Source: Rotaria sordida (lineage: Eukaryota; Rotifera; Eurotatoria; Philodinida; Philodinidae). Taken from it: 64,000 nt of DNA. The stretch covers positions 77,296 to 141,295 of the forward strand of contig CAJNOL010000247.1 of the NCBI GenBank assembly GCA_905250125.1. Reading direction: 5' to 3'. The notes under the pieces are model-generated. The model had not been told where the DNA came from. It worked only from the letters and a program-made list of their open reading frames with translations, and did no database searches. A program made the position numbers and the translations under genes. This document shows, in pieces, positions 24,803-35,285 of the stretch. Each line of letters opens with the position of its first letter. Positions within the stretch are counted from its first letter, which is position 1.

Positions 24803-26773
24803 TCAATGTTCAACAAATTCTCCTAGAAGAATCTTCGTAACAGTGTCTTTGATGAGTTCGGTGACTTTTTTGCGATGTCCACTCTTGGATAAATTTTGCT
24901 TTTCTCCATTCTGACTAATAGACGTCAGGATTTGGGGATGGACGAGGATGTTAAATTTGAGAGCATCGCCTTCATCACTATTTTTGCCCACGTAGCCAAA
25001 CGCAGACGAAAAAGTGTACATGCCATAGTCTTGTGATAAGCGTTGACAGATTTGAGTATAAGCCCGAAACAATTCTACATTATTCATTTTTCCGTCCAGT
25101 CCTAAATCAGCCATATGAAAGATCACTTTTGTTTCATAATTTGGCATGCCGAAGATAATCAGTGACTCAGGTGATGATCGTCCACCACGGCGAATATTCC
25201 AATCGCGCTGTTTTAATTGACCATCTTTCGTAATAAACAAATCACCGGCATAGAGTCCATTCATATAACCAAATTCAGTAGCTTCCAAATCAATCATGAG
25301 TGAATATGTGTCAAACATCATTTGCCAGATTGTTAATGAATCCTGAAGATCAGCCGGTGACGATGAAGTCCACTGTGACATACAAGATAAATAATATTAA
25401 ATTAAAAGGAACTACTTTTTCGATCTCACTTGTTCAATATATGCTCCGTTTTCTGTTCCACAAAGACTGATGGAAGTAGGAAAGAATTTTCCATTGAGAA
25501 CAAAACCGCAGACAGTATAATCAGCATCGATGTCACCTGAGCGCTTTTGTGGTTCGATCAATTCTTCTACTACAGCCATTTCTGGCAACAGATCACCATC
25601 AAGTGTCTTTTCGATGTGTTGTTGCAGGTAGGATACGCGTTCTTCTTGATCTTTCTTACAATCGTAGATAATGGGATGTACATTTGGACTCATAGATGAC
25701 CAACCACCTGCACCACATGAGTCCAACTTGACGAACGCAGGCAAATCGAATCTGTTGTGCAATTGATCAATTGCTTGTATGATACCTCGAGCAAAGATCT
25801 ATATGAAGAGAATCACAAATAATTATTTTCTTCCATGTGAAAATAGAAAAAGAAATTAGTTTTTCGATAGTTTTTAATAACATGTCAATACCTCGATATT
25901 ATTACGTGTATTTTTTGTATGGGTTGTGTTGAGCTTTTTGAGAATTTTCGTGTATTCTTCATAGCTTTCGATTAATGAACCTTCTGCGGCGGCAGCTATC
26001 ATTCGTGGCAAAGCCGTAAATCCTTTTGATTTTAGAACAAAGTGATGCCTAGCCTTATCATTTTTCGATATGTCTGGTAATGATAAGCGATCGGAGTACA
26101 TTTTAAGTTCACGTTGATGTAATCCAGTCATGTCATAGGGAAAAACGAATGATCGGCGAACATCTTTAGTAATTATCTCAAAATGCCGTTTCAGCATATG
26201 AACGTGATACAATGGATAGAATTCTTTAGAGGATTGTTGAGCGAACTCTTCACAGAGTGTTGTATATTGCTTCGGATTGTCTTCGAACAAACGGATCAAT
26301 TCCAGAACATGACCAGTCAAATCTTCGTACAGGATTTCAATGCGCACTGTCCGTTGTAAATATTGTTCAATAAGAGACTTCAGTTTCAAGTATGCTTCCA
26401 ATTCGACAGGATTTGGTGGCGCATAAACGAGAATTCGACCACCACAACGAAATCCAGTTGATAGCCAGAGAGCAGGAAGAAATGATCGATCGAAACCACG
26501 AAGATAGGCTATCTTGCTAGGCTCCGATCCGAGCATTTGAATAGCAATATCATCGAAAATAATAAGCTGGTCCGCATCGTCAAATGTGAAAGCGATGCGA
26601 CGTGCCAGTTCAACTCGATAACTAAGATCAGCTGGATATTTAGCACCCCAAGCAGCCAATTCATCCGGAGAGAGGCAGGACAAATAGAGTTCGTGGGATG
26701 CTCGTTGACTGTTATGAGAGCATAGATTCGGTGTGCATTTTAAAACATTAGTATCAGTTACTAGAGTTGTCAT
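24803..26773 (-). CDS. ATP-grasp-like protein (3 exons)
   Basis: Exons 26773-25892, 25798-25430 and 25372-24803, all phase 0, with introns of 93 and 57 bp (the latter with a GTGAGA donor), give 606 residues. Residues 1-290 form a Rossmann-like or pre-ATP-grasp region (ADQLIIFDD, GFRCGGRILVYAPPNPVE). Next come FVKLDSCGAGGWSS, a Lys plus Gly-rich nucleotide loop, then an acidic strand (EMAVVEELIEP) and RDWNIRRGG, which matches the ENxR-type metal/ATP site of ATP-grasp ligases. This suggests an ATP-dependent carboxylate-amine ligase of unknown substrate. The start is the first ATG of the frame. A good acceptor (CATTTTCAG) lies about 10 bases upstream of it, so a 5' exon is possible. No close animal homologue comes to mind, and bacterial or fungal origin is conceivable. 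Exon structure is strong, family moderate. Confidence 0.7.
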
Positions 26774-26839
26774 TACTGATTCTGAAAATGAAAGGATAAG
26801 AGGACAAGGCACACATCAACGCAACTTTTATGTTGTAAC

Positions 26840-26910
26840 TAGGGGTGGCACTTTTATTTTCTTTTCCTTTTCTTTTAGGAAATAAAAAGAAGGTAAATAT
26901 GTCATCCCTA
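26840..26910. mobile_element. 71 bp MITE-like element
   Basis: Starts TAGGGGTGGCACTTTTA and ends TGTCATCCCTA, imperfect inverted termini. A loosely matching 8-base flank pair (GTTGTAAC and ATTGTATA, 5 of 8) would fit an old hAT-type insertion. The same start motif opens the element at 35997. It lies 67 bases upstream of the ATP-grasp-like start codon, in the likely promoter region. Confidence 0.5.
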
Positions 26911-27220
26911 ATTGTATACCATTTTTAATGAAATTTTTCGCACAGAAAAATGATGATCGAACCAAAAAAAATAGAAATTTCTGATTATCGAACGAGCAAA
27001 AAAAAATGCAAGTTTTTTCAAAGTCATGCCATACAGATCATTCAAATTGAAAATCATGCCGATAGAAACGTTAAACTTTTACCAAAACCATTTCATGAAA
27101 AACATGCCATAATAATTGTGTAGTTTCGTTGCTACCTGAGTCTACAGAAGACTCAGATGAAATTATATGCGTGGTCTTTTCACAAACTCCAGGTTCATTG
27201 CTCGACGACGGGCTGCGTAG

Positions 27221-27799
27221 CAGAGATGTCCATCGCGGCTGAAAATCTGCCGCTGCCGCGCCGCGACGGTTTATAAAAAAAGTCGTCGCGGCGCTGCCGC
27301 GCCGCGATGGTCTGTAAAAAAATGTCGCCGCGGCGCTGCCGCGCCGCGATGGTCTATAAAAAAATGTCGCCGCGGCGCTACCGCGCCGCGACGAGTAATA
27401 AACTTGCCACTGCCGCACCGCTGCCGCGATGGTTTTCAAAAAAGTGTTTCGAATTTCACTACAGCAACTATATGGGACCAGAAATATTGGTACTAGTTCC
27501 TCAGATTCATTCAGTCTCAGAGTGTTTCCTTTGTAAACAATGAAATTCTATCAAATTCATGCAGTTTTCCAATGTCCTCGAAAAAAATTCTGTCGCTGTC
27601 GCCCCACTGCCGCGATGAATTTTTAAAAACTTTGCCGCTGCCGCGTCACTGCCGCGATGAGTTTTTGAGAAACCTGCCGCTGCCGCGTCACTGCCGCGAT
27701 GAATTTTTGAGAAACCTGCCGCTGCCGCGCCGCCAACCGCGGCCGCGGCCGCGGCGCGGCAGCGGCAGCGGCGCGGCGGCGGCGCGATGGACATCTCTG
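27221..27799. mobile_element. GC-rich hAT-type non-autonomous element
   Basis: Perfect 17 bp terminal inverted repeats (CAGAGATGTCCATCGCG) are flanked by an exact 8 bp target duplication, CTGCGTAG (27213-27220 and 27800-27807). Both features are diagnostic of hAT transposition. The interior is very rich in GCCGC/GCGGC against an AT-rich genome and consists of two oppositely oriented arrays of a roughly 42 bp unit (about three full copies each), for example CACTGCCGCGATGAATTTTT units at 27605-27720. Because the unit is a multiple of three, open frames of Ala/Arg/Gly repeats arise on both strands; these are not genes. Confidence 0.88.
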
Positions 27800-27807
27800 C
27801 TGCGTAG

Positions 27808-30655
27808 TGAACTTTTGAAAAGTTCAATTTACTCTGTAACCACTATAAAGTGACAAGTATTTAGAGTATTAAATTTAACCATTCATGTAGCAAAAAGCAG
27901 CGCATGATATCCTTCTGATCCTTACATATTCTGGTTTTTGTCGAAATATTCAAATTCATGAAATTTTTTCGATGAAAACTTTGAAAATAATCATTCAGAT
28001 GAAATTTTTTTTCATTTCATAACTGGTCATGTCGTCCTCCTAAATGTTCAAAAAGATTTCTTTAAAAAAAGAATGGAAGTGCATAAAGCCGAGTAATATG
28101 CTCATTTCTACTTCCATCACTACATGATGAAGTCGATGAAGAACTATACGACAAATATTCAGATAAATCTAGGGCCACTTGTACAACAAAACTGACGGAC
28201 GTCTATAATGTGGCCTATGAGAGTAGTACGTGACACGCCGATGCTCATTTGACAAACGAATCGATCAGAAAAGTGTCTCGCAATATTTTTCGCTTTGCTG
28301 TGTATTTCTAACAAAAGTTTCGGGCTCAAACCATTCAACTTTCAAGGCATGGTGGTTGAAGCACTATTGTAGTTTCGCGTGATTTGTTAAAGGCACTCCG
28401 CCCTCCTTTGTTTTCCTCCCTTCCCATTTTCAGCAACGGAGCAGCCGATTGAGCTGAAATTTTTATTACAGCTATTGCATCGAAAATGATGGGACTTTTC
28501 TTCGAGGAAAAAGTTTTATTTGAAGATTGTCGAAGAGTTTTCTATAAAACCATCCGTTGTTCAAATGACTTCATCCAGCTACATTACGGCAATTGTCTAA
28601 CTTTGTCCTATTGCATTGGAAATTTCTTTTAATGCACCCCGTACAAGATCTCAGAGATGTTTGTAATGTTTTTGAAAAATCTCAATTTGCGGCCTATTCA
28701 TTAAAAGATTATCGTAGCTTTCTATTAAAGAGCACCTGTTGATGACCCTCTAGATCCAATCACATCGCATTAGAGAGTGAAAATGAAGACGGGCACGAAC
28801 ACATCTGGAGTAATGGTTAAAGATATTTGTGATGAAAATTTCAGCTAAATCGAACGAACTTAACGGGAGTCATAATGAAGTGGAATGTGGAAAATCTTCA
28901 TATTGGGCTTCGAGTATAAATGTCTTTCGCCGACATTATTCTGAACAAATAACTTCCAATACTATTGAAGCAGTCAGAAAAGATTAATAGAATATGCAAA
29001 AAATTTACAGATGAAGGATACGGAGTCTCTTTTCGTATTATAGCAATATAATTGCCTAAAATCTTTTAGTAGATAGGCAAAACTTTTTTGAAGAAATCTA
29101 ATATTCTCCTCCCCTTATGTCCCCATGGAGAATATACTGCTTCTTGAAATTTGACAGTAGATTAGTTTGAGCTGAAAGATGTGTGCAGTTGCAGAAGATA
29201 TTTGGAGCTCTGCCTCATATGAGCACTCGATATCGGCATGTCTGCCAAACAAAAACCAGGTTTTACCCTTAATGCGCATAGTAGATCAATTTTTACTGTT
29301 TCGTAATACGTCAGAAGAAGCAAATAACACATAGAGACCTTAATCATTCTTTATAATCCTGACGAAGGTCTACAAAACTGTGTGGTTTCTGATTTATGAA
29401 AAGTCTGGACTTTGTGCACGACATTTTCTCCCAAAACACAATAGTTTGTTGTTATTGATGGATAAAGCCGAATTTTGCACAATTCCTTATGTCCATCATT
29501 TTACAATGAATTCGACGCTGGATTTCACAGAGAATCATTCGACCAGAATCTAAATAAGTTTTAGATTGAAGAGGCATGATTAAAAAGTGATGCAATATCT
29601 TTTTTCTACATAGTTACATAATATTCAATGAACTACTCAAGAATAAGTGCGTTCGAAATGTTTTCAACGCTTGTTTTGACCTATAGTACTCTTCATCTAG
29701 ACTCACACACCTACATCCAACATTTACATATACGAAAGAAAATTGCAACAAAAAACATACCAGCTATGACACAGAGATATTGAGTTAGTATGATATTTAT
29801 CAAATTCACACGGTAGTTATCTAATAAGTTGTAAAACTTAGTTCTCTAATTTTTTCAGGGGTTCATCAAGAAATTTCCAATAGTGATGAACTTAATGATT
29901 CATCTAATCTAACAGCAATCATCGTCCTTCATATTTTTTTTCGAATTGTAAAAACTCAAACTATCTAAATGACACTATTCTCGAATTATTCATGATATAA
30001 TTCAGTAATGCTATATTACCAAGCAGAGGAAACAATACCATCTTCGATTGTTTTTGTGAATAAAACTTTTATAACCTTCAAGTAAAAGAAAAATATATGA
30101 AAAGATGTGCTATGACTAATGTTACAGTTTTCTTGCATGATGCTATGATTCATGACTCAAACTGTAGACTTATTTTGTTCTGATTAGATTCCTTTCTTAT
30201 AAAAAAATGGCATTCAAAAAAAATAATAAAAATAGTCTATTCTATTTTGTAGAGAGAAAAATTTCACGTCTGAAACCATTAAATGACAAAGGAAGAAATT
30301 TAAAAAGTCAATTTTTTTGAGTATGATCCAAAATTTTGAAGAATTGTGAGCCTTGTCATTTTTTTGTATAAGTGAAGTAGAATGAGTTGATATTTAGATG
30401 TTAATAACAAAGTTTTGTAGGCTCTCGAATGAAATAATCAAAATCTTACCATAAAAAGGTGCAATATATAAAGCAACTTGTATTTGACAATGTCGTGTAA
30501 GATCATCATAAGCATGTTTATTCAGTAAAAACCTTTAACACAAGCATTAATAAATTTTTCATATCATTGTCATACTTTTAAATAAATATGATCGTGAATT
30601 TTATATCAAAATTAATTCATTTCATTTCATCATATAAACGTTGTTTACTATCATA
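27808..30655. other. Gene-poor region
   Basis: No convincing gene. A TTGAGCTGAAATTTTT word at about 28449 recurs in the element at 33833 and, in variant form, in the foldback at 37127, so old element remnants are likely. An acceptor-like TTTTTTCAG near 29861 precedes about 90 open bases, too little to call. Confidence 0.45.
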
Positions 30656-31014
30656 GATTTTCTACTCTTCTTGTTTTGTTTAGGAAAAACTTCTTTATTC
30701 AGATGTTTCGGTAATCATCGGAATACATTCTTCAATGCAGAAATTATAACAACAACAACCAGCACAACTATTCATAGTTCTTTTTCTTTTCTTTCTAATA
30801 CTGATACAGAAAAAACAAGATGACGAATAGCTGTTATTTCTTGTCCAGTTTATCATTTTATCTCTGCACCAGTATTAGAAAGAAAAGAAAAAGAATTATG
30901 TATAGTTGTGCTGGTTGTTGTTGTAATTTTTGCACTGAAAAATGTGGTCCGATGATTACCAAAACGTCAGAACAAAGAAGTTTTTCGTAACCAATACAGG
31001 AAGAGTACAAAATC
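30656..31014. mobile_element. 359 bp foldback element with TA flanks
   Basis: Termini GATTTTCTACTCTTC and (complement) GATTTTGTACTCTTC, TA at 30654-30655 and 31015-31016, and near-complete pairing of both arms around a turn near 30840. The 60-codon frame at 30641 is part of the arm. Confidence 0.82.
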
Positions 31015-31239
31015 TATTTTAAAGTTTACAATAATCTTCCTAAAAAATGTCACTAGTAAACCTAATATATTGAAATTTTTTTTTTCGTATTTCACTAATT
31101 GTTACTTCCATTGTTATTGATAAATTATATAATTTTAATATTTATTTATTAAAACCACAATAAATATAAAGATCAAGTGCTTTTTTTATTCTTAATATCA
31201 ACAACATATAATTGATTCATATAGAATACTCAAATCAAC

Positions 31240-31449
31240 TTAAGACAGTTTTATTTGAAGACCAGAGCTCTTATAATTAAGGACAATAGATGTTCCAGCT
31301 GGACCACTATCTTCAGCACTAAGATCAAAGTCTTATTTAACTAATGTAAGAATATTTTCAACAAGAACATTTTCACTAATATCAATGAATCATATGGTTA
31401 GTGAATAATAAATAACATAGCGTATATCTTTATGAGTAGGTAATGTATC
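31240..31449 (-). pseudogene. Relic terminal exon of an unknown protein
   Basis: On the minus strand a 70-codon exon follows an acceptor (TTAATAG at 31450-31456) and ends in TAA at 31242-31240. It has clear protein-like composition (DLSAEDSGPAGTSIVLNYK) but two in-frame stops, TGA after YSLTI and TAA after LTLVK. Upstream exons were not found. Family not recognised. Confidence 0.6.
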
Positions 31450-33832
31450 CTATTAATATAAAACGTATTTAAATAAGAAAAAAAATCAAATGAGATCAAA
31501 GATGATTTTCACATAATGATGAAATTTGATATAGTATATAGTCATTTGTTTTTGAAAATCTTATTGAATATTTGACAAAATAAAAATTTGTCACGTACAT
31601 ATATTCAAATTTTTATTCTATTAATACTCCTTCTCTTCATTTCCAACTGAGATATTTAACCAAGAAAAAAAAAGAAAAAGAAATTATCACACAGTAGGAA
31701 TTTTTTTCTACACTTTAATTACTATCACCAAAAATGATTTCTCACAAGAATTCATTACAGATATTGTTGACAATATTTTCCTATATTGACCAAGAATATT
31801 CAAGCATTGTCTTCTTAGTCACTGTTTTGAATAATTGAAACGTGTGTTGATAATAGGAGAAACAGATGAAAAGAAAGAACGAAGAGAGATTAACAATAGG
31901 AGTCATCATAAGTGTATACATGATATAATTATTCAAGCTTTAAATATATATCATTAAGAAAAGCAGTTTCGTATTAATAGAAAAAATGACGAGTATAAGC
32001 AACGAACGACTGATGAAAACAAAAATTAACAAAAAAAAAAGAAGAGCTTGTTTTTGTGATTTGCTAGGTTACACACGCAGTGCAATGTAAAAATAAAATT
32101 TAAGAAATATACTAAAAAAGATGTAACCGTGATTACTATTGTCTGAGAAAAAAAAACAAAGAATATAAAGTTAATTTAATTATATTTTACCAGAGTTCTA
32201 TACAATAGTAGACAAAATTATTTGAACGAATTTACTTTTAGCATGATTTTCGTATAAAGCTGACTCTTGATGAACATTTTGCGTCAAAAGTACAGTCAAA
32301 GTCTATACTATATCGAAAGAAAATTTTCCATCTAAAAGTTGAGTAATATTAGAATTGGACATATAATAGTTTGAGCTAACCAATTTTTATTGAAGAAAAT
32401 GACATGAGAAAGTGCGATAAACGAAAAATTGTTACACAGCAATCAGCTACTTATATCATTTACTAGATGTATATTATTTTGGAAAATATCTCTTTTGAGA
32501 AGCTACGATATCAACACAACGTTTTGCACAGTTGGTGGCGAAGTCGTAGGCTATCTGTCACGGTCTGTGAACAGAAAGAGATGCTTTAGTTTTCTCGCTA
32601 GATCCTTTAACATTCCTTTCATTAATTTCTCGTTAATTATTTATTAAGGAGATATTACTGAGTTATTAATTAGATGGTTATTAAATCTTATTTAGTTATT
32701 TCAATGACATGTCTATCACGGCTTGAATGAGGACACAGGACGGGAGGGGGAGGGGGGGGCGTAAATGCAAATTTCTACATGATATACTTCAATACTACTT
32801 TTAGATCGCGTTTGACAAAATACTTGAATGTATATCAATATGTGGTAGTTTACATTAGAAACCAAAGAAATCCTATGTTGATAACATCATTCTCTTTCCT
32901 TACAATTTGATAGTAATTGCCTTCAATTTATCTTTTTTGCTCATTCTATACATTGAAACGAAGGTTATCTATCATATGTAAATACAATGATTATGAAAAA
33001 TAAAATAGATAAGTGCTCGTCAAGCATAACATACATTTAATACGAAAATCAAATCGTTTTTTATATTAACACATCGGATATCATAAGAAACAGATGTCAA
33101 GAGAAACTCGTTGATCAAGCAAATATAGGATATACAATAAACAGGTATAGGACAACTTCTTTTCATTTAAAGAAACAAAATTCAATTTTGTATTTTTACA
33201 GATTTCAAAGAACTAAATAAAGATAAATTATTGGAAAAAAAATATTTGATATGAATTACGGATGTTTTCGAAATACATGTAATTACAAATATAATTTTTG
33301 TAAGAAAGAAATTATCATAGAATAAATTTGTTAAATATGATTCCAATCATATAGTGTAAATCTAGTTTAAATTTTGATTTGTACTTCAACATTTAATTTA
33401 CCGTTATTTTTTCGTTCTTTTCACTTTATGAATATGTTAATCGTAGAAAAATTCTTAAGAATATATCACCTTAAAACTATGATTTTATCGGATTTTTTGT
33501 TCTTATTCTCATTGACAATATATTATATTCTTCGATTCAATTCACTTCTATGATATTAAAAATAATTTTACTTATTTCTAATAATTAATCTTAATAGAAA
33601 ACATAAACTGAAATAAGAATTACAAAACTAATATGAGAAAAAAAAGAATTGAAAATCTAAGTTTCATTAATTATTTACTTATTGCACACAAGTTAATTTC
33701 TTTTAAATGATCAAACTTTTTTCCTAATAACAAACGATAATTGACTATGAAGTTATTATTCACGAGTAGAACCTCTTCAGATGATGAAAAAAATTCGAGA
33801 CGAGATTTATATCATTACATAGAGTTCATTAA
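31450..33832. other. Intergenic DNA
   Basis: AT-rich, with a G-run near 32742-32760. No gene or repeat architecture recognised. Confidence 0.5.
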
Positions 33833-34553
33833 GGGGACCCCCCCCCCTTTCCGGCGTTTTTAAGAAACGGCCGAACGAAAATTCCTGAAACTTGCAGGGT
33901 AGATAGACCTCGAGTAGTAGAGCAAAAGTTGTCATAGACACAAATTTGCCAGACGTCATCTTCATGGACTTCCAGAGACCCCAAGGTCAAAAACTTGCAA
34001 AAAGTTTTCCCCCCCGCAAATCCACAAATTTCATCCGTTTGAGCTGAAATTTTTGCTGTGGGTAGACAGACCCAATCGGGGTGGGCGTTTTTTTTTTTTT
34101 CAAAAATTCCAAATACTTCAGGCTGGAGAACCAAAATACTGAGCACCTTGCAAAATCTCTAGATTTTTTGGATCCTAAAAATTTTGCGAAGCCTGCCAAA
34201 CTTGATTGGTAGAAGGTATCCAAAAAAAAAAAAAACGCCCAACCCAAATCACTCGAAGTCTCACCAAAACAATTTTCAGCCCGATCGGACTTGAAATGGC
34301 GGAGAAAAAGGGGGAAAACTTCATTTTTTTGCTGAAAAAACTGATTTTGAGAAAAACGCAAAGAAATGTGTGTTTTTTTGGTTTTTTCAGCATATTTTGT
34401 GATTTTTTTCGACTTTTTTATATATAAGATGTGGTTTTTCAGTTCTCAAAATGTACTCAATGGATAGAGGGCATTTAAATCTATATACTAATCACAAAAA
34501 ATGAAAAATGAAAAATGTGAAAATTTTGAGTTGGGAAAGGGGGGGGGGTCCCC
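33833..34553. mobile_element. 721 bp element with TTAA target duplication
   Basis: Perfect 20 bp terminal inverted repeats (GGGGA, ten C, TTTCC) sit directly inside TTAA on both sides (33829-33832 and 34554-34557). The interior also pairs imperfectly (GGGCGTTTTTTTTTT near 34084 against the AAAAACGCCC region near 34225). TTAA duplication is the hallmark of piggyBac-type insertion, so this is probably a piggyBac-like non-autonomous element. The overlapping frames at 33829-34427 are artefacts of the arms. Confidence 0.8.
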
Positions 34554-35285
34554 TTAAGAATATGCAGCAAAACTAATAATTATTCTTTCCTTTATTGTTT
34601 TCTTTTCGAGTTATGACTATTTTACTGAATTTATGAGTTAATACAGTGATAAATCAAGAAAAAATTCATGTCTCAATTTTGATCTAAAAGTTTTTTCATA
34701 ATGAAACAATGTAAAATTCAGTTTTCTAGTGAATTTGTTATCTTTTGAAAAAAAAAACGTTCGTCCTAGTTGAAATTTTCAATGTATGATAGGAATTATG
34801 AGATCTGTTTCTCGGAAAAATTTCAATATAGTTTTTTTCTTGATGTACGATGCACTAAGTCAAAAACTCAGAAAATAGCTACAACTAAGGAAGAAGGTAA
34901 CAAAGTGATAAATCATTATAGATTTTGTCTACTCTACGTACACTTTATTTAATGACACAAATCTCATCTAGAAAGCTTCACTCATCAGATCAATATGTTA
35001 ACTTTTAGATGTTTATATAAGCAAAAATATACATTTAATCCTTTAATGACATAGTTATTTAGTAAGGCAACATTATTATAGCGAAAGGTTTTTTTTTATA
35101 ATTAGATTTTATAATTATATCATTCTTCAATTTTCTTCACTTAAGATTGAAAAAAGATTTTTATGAATATTGAATTCTCTCATCGGTCAAACAACTTTAT
35201 TATGATGAATTTATTACAATGCAAAAGATATCTCGTCAGAAAATTGAATTGGTGTAATATTCATAACCAGGACACATTTAACGTA
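34554..35285. other. Upstream region of the FG-GAP gene
   Basis: AT-rich with no element recognised; presumably contains the promoter. Confidence 0.4.

Noticed and set aside
27071..27853. Ala/Arg/Gly-rich repeat frames on both strands
   Set aside because: Created by the 42 bp GC-rich arrays of the hAT-type element (unit length divisible by three); not genes.
33829..34427. Several overlapping Phe/Lys-rich open frames
   Set aside because: All inside the TTAA element and explained by homopolymer-rich arms.
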